A stretch of DNA of 11,135 nucleotides. Origin: Ruminococcaceae bacterium UBA5891 (GTDB lineage: Bacteria > Bacillota > Clostridia > Oscillospirales > Acutalibacteraceae). Shown here piece by piece: positions 1-6,012 of the stretch (position 1 is its first letter; each line of letters begins with the position of its first letter). The notes under the pieces were generated by a model. It worked only from the letters and a program-made list of their open reading frames with translations. It made no database searches and had not been told where the DNA came from. The stretch covers positions 1 to 11,135 of the forward strand of contig DJET01000036.1 in the NCBI GenBank assembly GCA_002431945.1, read 5' to 3'. The position numbers and the translations under genes were made by a program.

Positions 1-70
1 AAGGCGTGCGGCAATCCGTTTCTCCCCTCCTCGTCATTGCGAAGCCGTGTAACGGCTGCGGCAATCCGTT
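1..70 (+). repeat. Interspersed palindromic repeat, one partial and one full copy
   Basis: A full copy at 33-68 runs from GTCATTGCGA to GGCAATCCG, with an inner stem AGCCGT/ACGGCT. It is preceded by the right half of another copy cut by the window edge (1-19). The 36-bp full copy is exactly the reverse complement of 458-493. Further copies lie at 507-541, 8317-8353 and 9055-9086. The conserved ends (ATTGC / GCAAT) can pair, so each copy can fold into a long imperfect hairpin. This resembles a REP- or MITE-like intergenic family; no transposase is present in the window. Confidence 0.85.
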
Positions 71-137
71 ATTCTTTTGAAACCCCTGTACAAGCTTAAA
101 ATACTATAATAAGGTTTGTACTAAGCTTACGAAATAA

Positions 138-183
138 AAAAGCTTTAATACCCGTAAAGCATTACGGAGATATTAAAGCTTTT
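138..183. terminator. Terminator-like hairpin
   Basis: AAAAGCTTTAATA (138-150) pairs with TATTAAAGCTTTT (171-183). An inner CCGTAA (152-157) pairs with TTACGG (162-167). The A-run before the left arm becomes a U-run on the minus strand, and the right arm ends in four T on the plus strand, so it could work in either direction. No gene inside the window clearly ends here; it may serve a gene to the left. Its outer arms resemble those of the hairpin at 600-646. Confidence 0.5.
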
Positions 184-192
184 AAATTTGTA

Positions 193-219
193 TTAAGCTA
201 TATGTGCCATATATCTTAA
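193..219. repeat. Short AT-rich palindrome
   Basis: TTAAG/CTTAA outer arms and TATATG/CATATA inner arms surround a TGC loop, with a single C/T mismatch between the two stem parts. There is no gene nearby to assign it to. It may be a small hairpin or a protein-binding site. Confidence 0.4.
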
Positions 220-247
220 ACACTGTAAGACTATACGAACGGGGATT

Positions 248-268
248 CACAAGGGGAACCCCCTTGTG
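248..268. repeat. GC-rich perfect hairpin
   Basis: CACAAGGGG (248-256) pairs perfectly with CCCCTTGTG (260-268) around a 3-base AAC loop. No U-run follows, so it is not a standard terminator. Function unknown. Confidence 0.5.
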
Positions 269-379
269 CCGTTTGTTGAGAGCGGAGATGTGATTTTATT
301 AAAAGCGCTGTTTGCTAAATCGTCCGCTCGAACAGGAAGGTTCGGAAACCCGATCGGAAGGGTGTCCGACGGTTCTTTT

Positions 380-407
380 CCCTATTTCTGTCCGTACAGA
401 AATAGGG
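380..407. repeat. Perfect 12-bp hairpin with CCGT tetraloop
   Basis: CCCTATTTCTGT (380-391) pairs perfectly with ACAGAAATAGGG (396-407) around CCGT. On the minus strand it is followed by AAAAG rather than a U-run; on the plus strand by TGCCC. It is therefore not a typical intrinsic terminator. It sits in the gene-free island and its role is unknown. Confidence 0.55.
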
Positions 408-457
408 TGCCCGCGCGGCACGAGCGCAAGAAGATTTATTCCTTTGAAAAGGAAAAG

Positions 458-541
458 CGGATTGCCGCAGCCGTTACACGGCTTCGCAATGACGGGGGCG
501 GGGAAACGGATTGCCGCGGGGCTAAAGCCCCTCGCAATGAC
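458..541 (-). repeat. Two head-to-tail copies of the GTCATTGCGA repeat, inverted
   Basis: The first copy (458-493) is the exact reverse complement of 33-68. The second (507-541) keeps the conserved ends but has a different inner stem, GGGGCTAAAGCCCC. The spacer between the copies is G-rich, matching in complement the C-rich spacer between the copies at 1-70. A partial right end (CTCGCAATGAC, 568-578) follows. The 1-70 and 458-541 arrays thus face each other as a larger inverted structure. Confidence 0.85.
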
Positions 542-597
542 AAGGAGAACGGAAAACCGCAACGTCACTCGCAATGACAGGTGAATTTATAACACAT

Positions 598-646
598 AAA
601 AAAGCTTTAACACACCGTAAATCAAAACGGCTGTGCTAAAGCTTTT
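598..646 (-). terminator. Intrinsic terminator of the carD-family/CmpB-like operon
   Basis: The arms AAAAGCTTTAACACACCG and CGGCTGTGCTAAAGCTTTT pair along about 17 bp, with one bulge and one mismatch. Read on the minus strand, the stem is followed by six U (A-run 598-603). It lies about 40 bp past the stop of the 685-1662 gene. The plus-strand side also ends in a short T-run, so it may be bidirectional. Confidence 0.75.
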
Positions 647-688
647 GCTTTTATAATTCCGCATTCCGAATTACGAATTCCGCATTAT
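628..688 (+). repeat. 61-bp composite repeat with heptamer tandem repeats, inverted copy at 8242-8302
   Basis: It consists of the right arm of the terminator hairpin, a T-rich linker, and four tandem heptamers of the form ATTCCGC/ATTCCGA/ATTACGA/ATTCCGC (656-683) followed by ATTAT. The reverse complement of 8242-8302 matches it at about 55 of 61 positions without gaps. The stop codon of the 685-1662 gene lies inside the repeat's end, so the repeat abuts or overlaps coding sequence. The repeat class is unknown; it recalls the short tandemly repeated heptanucleotides known from other bacteria. Confidence 0.8.
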
Positions 689-1662
689 TTCCCAAATTCC
701 ATATTAGCAAATATTTTTTCCATTCTTGAATCGGGGAAGCGGCTGTCGAAAAATTCGTCAACAGCGGTAGCGGCAGGCTTGTTTTCGATGCGTTTAGACC
801 ACCGCCAAACCGCGCCGAGGCTCATAATACCGTCGAACACAATAAAAACCGAAAACAATATCGTTATTATTTTTCCCGCCTTATTGGGTATTTTAAGTAT
901 CACCTTCGCAACGCGCGGATATATGCTTTTTATCCACATAACGCCGAGCAGTCCCCAAAACACCGAATATAAAAGGCATATTCTGCCGTTAATGTTAAGC
1001 GGAACGGCGCTGTAATCCCACGATGTAGAGCCGAAAAGCGCTTCCTGCGCCCACGAAAGCAGGTATTCAACCGCACTGCCTATTATCATTCCGCCAAAAA
1101 ACGAAATTGAGGCGCTGCGGTTTCTGTAACGGTAAAGCAGCAATGTGAGCGCGGTAGCGCCGACGCCGTAAAGCAGATTAAACGGACCGTACACAAGCCC
1201 CGCGCGGCTTTCAAAATATCCGTGGCGTATAAAGCACCACAGCATTTCAATAATAACACCGGCAAAGCTGCCCGAAATAAGTATTATCGCAATTTTGTAA
1301 AAATTAACGCCGGCGGCAAAGTTTTTGGTTTTTTCTTCCTCGTAATCAATAACCGAGTTTGCCGGCGCGCGGCGTATTAAAAGCTCGCGGCTGTCGCTTG
1401 TTTTTCCCTCTTTAAGTCTGGTGCGCAGCTCGTCCGCCTGATCGAAAGCCCATTTCTGCGCCTTTTTAAGCTGTGAAGAGGTGTTTTCAAGCACCTTAAC
1501 CTCAGCCTCAACCTCTGCTGCCAAAGCCGTCTGCTCTTCTTCGGTCATATCCGTCTGGCTTGCAAGCCTTTCATAAAGTGAGGAGGAAAAACGCTCCGCC
1601 TCTCTTTCCTCGGTTTCAAGTATTTCGGCACTTAATGCTTCAAGGTTTTTTTCTTCGGTCAC
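685..1662 (-). CDS. CmpB-like (putative ABC-transporter type IV) membrane protein with acidic helical N-terminus
   Basis: This is a 325-residue protein of unknown exact role. Residues 1 to about 110 are hydrophilic, rich in Glu, Lys, Ala and Leu, and probably helical or coiled-coil. Membrane segments follow from about 121 onward. The conserved part holds GLVYGPFNLLYGVGA (155-169), an EYLLSW segment, and GSTSWDYSAVPLNINGRICL (211-230). This is the signature of the CmpB/'putative ABC-transporter type IV' family, in which WDYS, PLN and GR are typical. I chose a GTG start at 1660-1662 because GGAG lies 7 bases upstream. A TTG at 1695 in the same frame would overlap the previous gene and lacks a site. 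The gene is 13 bases downstream of the CarD-family gene, so the two are co-transcribed. Its end overlaps an interspersed repeat. The family name rests on homology; no ATPase is encoded with it. Confidence 0.75.
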   Translation of the reverse strand: MTEEKNLEALSAEILETEEREAERFSSSLYERLASQTDMTEEEQTALAAEVEAEVKVLENTSSQLKKAQKWAFDQADELRTRLKEGKTSDSRELLIRRAPANSVIDYEEEKTKNFAAGVNFYKIAIILISGSFAGVIIEMLWCFIRHGYFESRAGLVYGPFNLLYGVGATALTLLLYRYRNRSASISFFGGMIIGSAVEYLLSWAQEALFGSTSWDYSAVPLNINGRICLLYSVFWGLLGVMWIKSIYPRVAKVILKIPNKAGKIITILFSVFIVFDGIMSLGAVWRWSKRIENKPAATAVDEFFDSRFPDSRMEKIFANMEFGK

Positions 1663-1675
1663 AAAATCACTCCGT

Positions 1676-2155
1676 TTATTCCTTAATTGCCGCAAAGAGT
1701 ATGCCGGGCACTTCGTTTACATCTATTTCAAGCGCCTCTGCCAACTCGCCGAAAAGCAGGCGCTCCGCGTGCTCAAGGTTTTTTTCGTCTGTAAAGCCAA
1801 GCCTTTTATGCGCGCTTTTTGCCGCGCGTTTTTTGCGGTGTATTCTTACGGCGGTGGCTGCCAGCTCCTCGCAGTTAGCAAAGCCGAATTCGCCGTCTTG
1901 AGCCGCCTGAGACGCGTCGCCGTATATTTCGGGCATTTTTTTAATAAGCGCGGCCGCTTCGTCCTTTGATATTACAGGACGGATAAGCACCTTGTCGCTT
2001 TCTGCCGGCGCATAAATAATATTATTTTGCTGATATATCGGTCTTAGCTTATAATAAAGCCTTTTAACGTGCTTTATAAGCTCGCGCTGCGCAATATCCT
2101 CAACTATGCACACGCCTGTTTGACCGTATACTATTTTATCTCCCTTATTAAACAA
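1676..2155 (-). CDS. CarD-family transcriptional regulator
   Basis: This 159-residue protein opens with KGDKIVYGQTGVCIVEDI, the beta-rich RNA polymerase-interacting domain shared by CarD, CdnL and the N-terminus of TRCF/Mfd. A mostly helical C-terminal half follows (about 65-159), as in the DNA-contacting domain of CarD. Members of this family bind the RNA polymerase beta subunit and alter promoter open-complex stability. The start is TTG at 2153-2155: GAGG lies 6 bases before it and no ATG is available. A promoter with extended -10 lies at 2230-2238, giving a leader of roughly 70 bases. The gene is followed after 13 bases by the CmpB-like membrane protein, an uncommon partner for a global transcription factor. 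It could be a pathway-specific paralogue rather than the housekeeping CarD; the window cannot decide. Confidence 0.85.
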   Translation of the reverse strand: MFNKGDKIVYGQTGVCIVEDIAQRELIKHVKRLYYKLRPIYQQNNIIYAPAESDKVLIRPVISKDEAAALIKKMPEIYGDASQAAQDGEFGFANCEELAATAVRIHRKKRAAKSAHKRLGFTDEKNLEHAERLLFGELAEALEIDVNEVPGILFAAIKE

Positions 2156-2183
2156 TTTTTACCTCTCATTCTATCGTTGCCGC

Positions 2184-2227
2184 AAAACAAAAACCGCCCC
2201 GATAAACCTGAATTTACCGGAACGGTT
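2184..2227 (-). terminator. Terminator at the end of the purine operon
   Basis: On the minus strand AACCG/CGGTT (2223-2227 with 2192-2196) and an inner stem (2213-2220 with 2199-2206, one mismatch) close a 6-base loop. A U-rich tail follows (complement of 2184-2191). It sits 41 bp past the stop of the last permease gene. The promoter for the CarD-family gene lies immediately upstream of and partly overlapping it, so CarD transcripts begin inside the hairpin. Confidence 0.65.
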
Positions 2228-2229
2228 AT

Positions 2230-2258
2230 ATTATACCATATTTTGTCGAAAAATGTAA
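2230..2258 (-). promoter_or_regulatory. Promoter of the CarD-family operon, extended -10
   Basis: On the minus strand TGGTATAAT (2238-2230) gives a perfect -10 box with an extended TGn element. The -35 position 17 bp further (TTACAT, 2258-2253) is weak, which is usual for extended -10 promoters. The predicted start is near 2223, inside the upstream operon's terminator. A transcript from here lacks most of that hairpin's outer 5' arm. Confidence 0.65.
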
Positions 2259-2267
2259 GAGGAAATT

Positions 2268-3251
2268 TTACCTGTCCTCGCGGAAGTAGGAAAGGCCCAA
2301 ATGCGCCGGCGGCTGATTTTCGCGCTTTTTGCGCATACTTACCACCACAAGCACCAATATTGTTACCACATAAGGCAGCATATTTATAAGCTCCTTGGCG
2401 CTGCTTGAAAGCCCCGGTATATAAACGCAAAGGATATAAAGTCCGCCGAATAAAAACGAGCTTAAAATTGCCATACCCGGTTTCCACACCGCAAATATAA
2501 CAATTGCTATTGCAAGCCAGCCGCGGTCGCCGAAGCCGTTGTTAGTCCATGCGCCGCCGGTGTAGTCCATAACAAAGTAAAGACCGCCGAGCCCCGCAAC
2601 CGCACCGCCTATAAGCGTTGAAAGGTATTTGTATTTTGTGATGTTTATGCCCGCGGCGTCCGCCGTTGCGGGATTTTCACCCACCGCGCGCAGGTTAAGA
2701 CCTGTTCTTGTGCGGTTTAAAACATAAGAGGTTACAAGGGCGATTATTATTGCAAGGTACGCTAAAAATCCGAGCGACAAAAACGTTTTTCCGAAAAGGC
2801 CCAAATTATCCGCAAACGGCAGCTTTGCCTTATAGCAGTTGCCTGTTTTTAAAAGCGAAATCGAGCCTGTTTCGCCGAAAAAGCTTAAAAGCGAGCCGCC
2901 AAAAAAGTTACCGACGCCTATACCGAACGTGGTAAGCGCAAGACCTGTAACATTTTGGTTAACGCGCAGGGTTATGGTTAAAAAGCTGTAAATAAGCGCC
3001 ATAAGCGACGAGCCGACAAGCGAAGAAACAAGCGGTATAAGTATGCAAAGCCATGCCGCAGGGTTTTCGGCAGAGTGCTCGTAAAGATAACCGCCTATAA
3101 TACCCGAAATACCGCCCATATACATAATACCGGGTATACCGAGGTTAAGGTTGCCGCTTTTTTCGGTTATGATTTCGCCCGTGGCGCCGAAAAGGAGCGG
3201 AATACCCTGAATAATGGCGGCGTTAATAAATGCAAATATTGTAGCAAGCAT
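2268..3251 (-). CDS. Nucleoside ABC transporter permease (second subunit, NupQ-like)
   Basis: This 327-residue polytopic membrane protein belongs to the branched-chain-amino-acid/ribose-type permease family (BPD_transp_2), in the nucleoside-uptake subgroup represented by B. subtilis NupQ (YufQ). Visible marks are the N-terminal segment with TEKSGNLNLGIPGIMYMGG, the cytoplasmic loop around RAVGENPATADAAGIN that contacts the ATPase, and GLGGLYF in a late membrane segment. It ends with a basic tail. The ATG overlaps the stop of the previous permease by one base (TAATG) and AAGGAGG lies 7 bases ahead, so translation is coupled. It forms the heterodimeric channel with the 3251-4354 product. Purine nucleoside as substrate is inferred from the operon, not shown by the sequence. 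Confidence 0.87.
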   Translation of the reverse strand: MLATIFAFINAAIIQGIPLLFGATGEIITEKSGNLNLGIPGIMYMGGISGIIGGYLYEHSAENPAAWLCILIPLVSSLVGSSLMALIYSFLTITLRVNQNVTGLALTTFGIGVGNFFGGSLLSFFGETGSISLLKTGNCYKAKLPFADNLGLFGKTFLSLGFLAYLAIIIALVTSYVLNRTRTGLNLRAVGENPATADAAGINITKYKYLSTLIGGAVAGLGGLYFVMDYTGGAWTNNGFGDRGWLAIAIVIFAVWKPGMAILSSFLFGGLYILCVYIPGLSSSAKELINMLPYVVTILVLVVVSMRKKRENQPPAHLGLSYFREDR

Positions 3252-4354
3252 TATTTAGCCTCCTTTTTAGAGCGAAGGTTTATGCGGTAGTTGATAAAGA
3301 ACTCGCACCCGATTATGAAGAAGATTATTATACCCGTAAGTATATCCGAAACGCTTTCGTTAAGGCGGAACGCCGTTGCAATCTCGCCCGCGCCCCTTTG
3401 CAGAAATACTATAAGGAACGAGGTAAGAGTCATAACAACGGGGTTAAACTTTGCAAGCCACGAAACCATTATTGCGGTAAAGCCCATACCGCCCGCAAGA
3501 TTTGCCGATACCGTGTGGTTTGTGCCCGAAACCAGCAAAAATCCCGCAAGACCGCATACCGCGCCGGAAATTACCATTGTGCGGATAATAACCTTTTTAA
3601 CGTTTATTCCTATATAGCGCGCGGTGTTTTCGCTTTCGCCCACTACCGAAATTTCATAGCCCTGCTTGCTGTATTTAAGGTAAACAAACATAATTACGGT
3701 AACAACCGCCACCACGATTATATTAAGCAGATATTTTTTACCGAATATATCGGGCAGCCAGCCGCTTCTTGTCATTTGGTTTATAACGCCCATAACGCTC
3801 GATCCGCTCGGCACCCAAACCATTATAAAGAAAGCCACAAGCTGCGTTGCAACATAGTTCATCATAAGGGTGAAAAGACTTTCGTTAGTACCCCAATTCG
3901 CCTTAAAGAAGGCAGGTATAACGCCCCAGATAACGCCGCCCAAAATACTTGCGGCCAGCATAATGGGAATTAAAAGACCGTTCGGCAGGCTATCCTTAAA
4001 ATAGAACATACAGGCGGCGCTTGCAAGCCCGCCTATAAGCACCTGCCCCTCGGCGCCCAAATTCCAAAAGCGCATTTTAAACGCGGGCGTAACCGCAAGG
4101 GAAATGCAAAGCAGCATTGCTATATTCTGAAACAGTATCCATATCTTTCTTTCCGAACCGAAGCTGCCCTCTACCATTGTTTTATAAACCTGAAGCGGAT
4201 TATACTTTGTAAGCGCGATTATTACAAACGAGCATACAACAAGCGCCGCTATAATGGCGACAGCCCTTATAATCCACGCCTTCCACCACACTATATCCGA
4301 GCGCTTTGTTATGTGAAACAGCGGCTCGCGCATATGCTTTTCGTTATTCTTCAT
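3251..4354 (-). CDS. Nucleoside ABC transporter permease (first subunit, NupP-like)
   Basis: This is a 367-residue permease with about ten hydrophobic segments. A short basic, polar N-terminus of about 25 residues precedes the first membrane span. The segment MRFWNLGAEGQVLIGGL is characteristic of the NupP/YufP branch of BPD_transp_2 proteins. The loop SVVGESENTARYIGIN is the likely ATPase-coupling region. The ATG has GGAGG 8 bases upstream and overlaps the end of the ATPase gene by 11 bases, which supports tight co-translation. It pairs with the 2268-3251 permease. An in-frame ATG at codon 8 is possible but has a poorer upstream site. Confidence 0.87.
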   Translation of the reverse strand: MKNNEKHMREPLFHITKRSDIVWWKAWIIRAVAIIAALVVCSFVIIALTKYNPLQVYKTMVEGSFGSERKIWILFQNIAMLLCISLAVTPAFKMRFWNLGAEGQVLIGGLASAACMFYFKDSLPNGLLIPIMLAASILGGVIWGVIPAFFKANWGTNESLFTLMMNYVATQLVAFFIMVWVPSGSSVMGVINQMTRSGWLPDIFGKKYLLNIIVVAVVTVIMFVYLKYSKQGYEISVVGESENTARYIGINVKKVIIRTMVISGAVCGLAGFLLVSGTNHTVSANLAGGMGFTAIMVSWLAKFNPVVMTLTSFLIVFLQRGAGEIATAFRLNESVSDILTGIIIFFIIGCEFFINYRINLRSKKEAK

Positions 4355-5882
4355 TTTGTGCGCCTCCGTTCGTTTTGGTCATAAGCAAGCCTATCTCGTT
4401 TTTATCCGCCGTTCTGCCGTCAAGTATGCCGGTAACTCTGCCTGAGCCTATTACCATAATTCTGTCGCACAGCTCGGTTAAAACGTCTAAATCCTCGCCC
4501 ACAAATATAACGGCAACGCCGCTTTCCTTTTGCCTGTTAAGCAAATTGTATATCATATACGAGGAGTTAATGTCAAGTCCTCTTACGGGGTACGCCGCCA
4601 TAAGCACGGTAGGCGAAGCCGCAATTTCACGCCCCACAAGCACCTTTTGCACATTGCCGCCCGAAAGACGGCGAACGGGTGTGTTTGCGTTCGGAGTTGC
4701 TATTTCAAGGTCTTTTATAATATCATCGGCAAGCTTTTTGGGAGACTGGCGGTTAACAAATACCGATTTGCCCCTGCGGTAGCTTCTTAACATCATATTA
4801 TCAACAATATCCATATTGCCTACAAGGCCCATACCGAGCCTGTCTTCCGGCACAAAGGAAAGGCGAACGCCGAGCTCCCTTATCTGAATCGGGGTTTTGT
4901 CTCTTAAATTTTCTTTTGCGCCGGTTTTCGGGTTATTGTAAATAATTTCGCCGCTGCTTACCTTTAAAAGTCCGGCAATAGCCTCAAGCAGCTCGCGCTG
5001 ACCGCTGCCCGCAATACCCGCAATACCTAAAATTTCGCCGCTTTTTGCGGTGAACGAAATATCGTCAAGCACCTTAACGCCGTTTTCATCGTAAAGGTCA
5101 AGCCCGTTTATCATAAGCCTGTCCGCCGTGTTTTCCGATTCGGTACGGTCAATATTAAGCGAAACCTTTTTGCCCACCATCATTTCGGTAAGCTCCGATT
5201 CGCTTGTTTCCGCAGTATTTACGGTGCCTATGTATTCGCCCTTGCGGAGAACCGCAACACGGTCCGAAAGAGAAAGCACCTCGTGCAGCTTATGGGTGAT
5301 GATTATTATCGCCTTGCCGTCGTCGCGCATACGGCGAAGCACGGCAAAAAGCTTTTGTGTCTCCTGTGGAGTAAGCACCGCGGTAGGCTCGTCAAGAATA
5401 AGTATATCCGCCCCGCGGTACAGCACCTTTACTATCTCAACCGTCTGTTTTTCCGAAACCGACATTTCGTATATTTTTTTATTCGGGTCTATGTCGAAGC
5501 CGTATTTTTCGCTTATTTCCTTAACACGCGCCGTTACCTTTTTAATATCGTAGCGTCCCTTTTCCTTAAGACCGAGCACTATGTTTTCCGCCGCGGAAAA
5601 CACGTCTATAAGCTTAAAGTGCTGGTGTATCATACCGATCTTATAGTCGAACGCGTCCTTCGGGGAGCGTATAACCGCTTCCTCGCCGTTTATGAATATC
5701 TGCCCCTCGTCCGGATAATATATTCCCGAAAGCATATTCATAAGCGTAGTCTTGCCGCTGCCGTTTTCACCTAAGAGCGAAAGTATCTCGCCGCCGTAAA
5801 CCGAAAGATTTACGTTTTTGTTAGCCGTGATCTTACCGAAACGCTTGGTAATACCGCGAAGCTCTATTGCCGCGTTGTTCAA
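4344..5882 (-). CDS. Nucleoside ABC transporter ATPase, duplicated NBD (NupO-like)
   Basis: This 512-residue protein has two ABC nucleotide-binding domains in one chain, the layout of RbsA-type and NupO (YufO) ATPases. Domain 1 has Walker A GENGSGKT (38-45), a Q-loop at Gln87, a degenerate signature SVSEKQ (141-146), Walker B LILDEP (161-166) and switch His197. Domain 2 has a P-loop without the GKT/S lysine (GIAGSGQRE, about 289-297), but keeps a good LSGGN signature (406-410). Its Walker B ends RGLD, with no following Glu. One catalytic and one degenerate site is usual for this family. The start is TTG at 5880-5882, with AAAGGTGAG a few bases upstream and no ATG alternative. It energises the two permeases that follow. 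A terminator-like hairpin separates it from the binding-protein gene. Confidence 0.9.
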   Translation of the reverse strand: MNNAAIELRGITKRFGKITANKNVNLSVYGGEILSLLGENGSGKTTLMNMLSGIYYPDEGQIFINGEEAVIRSPKDAFDYKIGMIHQHFKLIDVFSAAENIVLGLKEKGRYDIKKVTARVKEISEKYGFDIDPNKKIYEMSVSEKQTVEIVKVLYRGADILILDEPTAVLTPQETQKLFAVLRRMRDDGKAIIIITHKLHEVLSLSDRVAVLRKGEYIGTVNTAETSESELTEMMVGKKVSLNIDRTESENTADRLMINGLDLYDENGVKVLDDISFTAKSGEILGIAGIAGSGQRELLEAIAGLLKVSSGEIIYNNPKTGAKENLRDKTPIQIRELGVRLSFVPEDRLGMGLVGNMDIVDNMMLRSYRRGKSVFVNRQSPKKLADDIIKDLEIATPNANTPVRRLSGGNVQKVLVGREIAASPTVLMAAYPVRGLDINSSYMIYNLLNRQKESGVAVIFVGEDLDVLTELCDRIMVIGSGRVTGILDGRTADKNEIGLLMTKTNGGAQNEE

Positions 5883-5906
5883 ATAAATCTCACCTTTCCG
5901 TTTTGT

Positions 5907-5955
5907 TCAAGGCTCAAAAGAAAATAAATCGGCTTTGTTCTCTTTTCGGCCTTGA
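5907..5955 (-). promoter_or_regulatory. Long imperfect stem-loop in the leader of the ATPase gene
   Basis: TCAAGGC (5907-5913) pairs with GCCTTGA (5949-5955). Further in, AAAAGA (5916-5921) pairs with TCTTTT (5941-5946) across a small internal loop. It lies between the terminator at 5961-6001 and the ATPase ribosome binding site. It could protect the downstream mRNA 5' end after processing or modulate read-through; the sequence alone does not say which. Confidence 0.45.
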
Positions 5956-5960
5956 GCGTT

Positions 5961-6001
5961 AAAAAAAGAAGTCAAGGCGGAGCGAGAAAGTCGCTCCGCC
6001 T
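5961..6001 (-). terminator. Intercistronic (probably leaky) terminator after the binding-protein gene
   Basis: AGGCGGAGCGA (5975-5985) pairs perfectly with TCGCTCCGCCT (5991-6001) around a 5-base loop. Read on the minus strand, a run of seven U follows shortly after (A-run 5961-5967, 7 bases past the stem). It lies 11 bases after the binding-protein stop and before the ATPase/permease genes of the same transporter, for which I see no separate strong promoter. It probably lets through only part of the transcripts, giving more binding protein than membrane complex. Confidence 0.75.
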
Positions 6002-6012
6002 AAAATGCGGTT

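Larger units (their letters stand above)
71..457. other. Gene-free, hairpin-rich intergenic stretch
   Basis: I see no gene here. Reading frames exist (for example 266-577), but they run through palindromes and the interspersed repeat, lack a ribosome binding site and resemble nothing known. The stretch holds four separate palindromes (138-183, 193-219, 248-268, 380-407). It is bracketed by oppositely oriented copies of the GTCATTGCGA repeat family (33-68 and 458-541). A TATAAT at 105-110 has no properly spaced -35 box, so I do not call a promoter. Confidence 0.7.

Noticed and set aside
77..110. Promoter TTGAAA ... TATAAT on the plus strand
   Set aside because: The spacing is 22 bp, there is no extended -10 TG, and no gene follows.
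1..541. CRISPR array
   Set aside because: The repeats are few, face both ways, vary in their centres and lack equal-sized unique spacers; no cas gene is present.
266..584. Overlapping plus-strand and minus-strand reading frames of 90-103 codons
   Set aside because: They run through palindromes and the GTCATTGCGA repeats, have no ribosome binding site, and three frames are open at once, as expected of repeat sequence rather than a gene.
4344..5882. Loss of function of the ATPase because its second P-loop lacks Lys
   Set aside because: A degenerate second site is normal in RbsA/NupO-type duplicated ATPases; the first site is complete.
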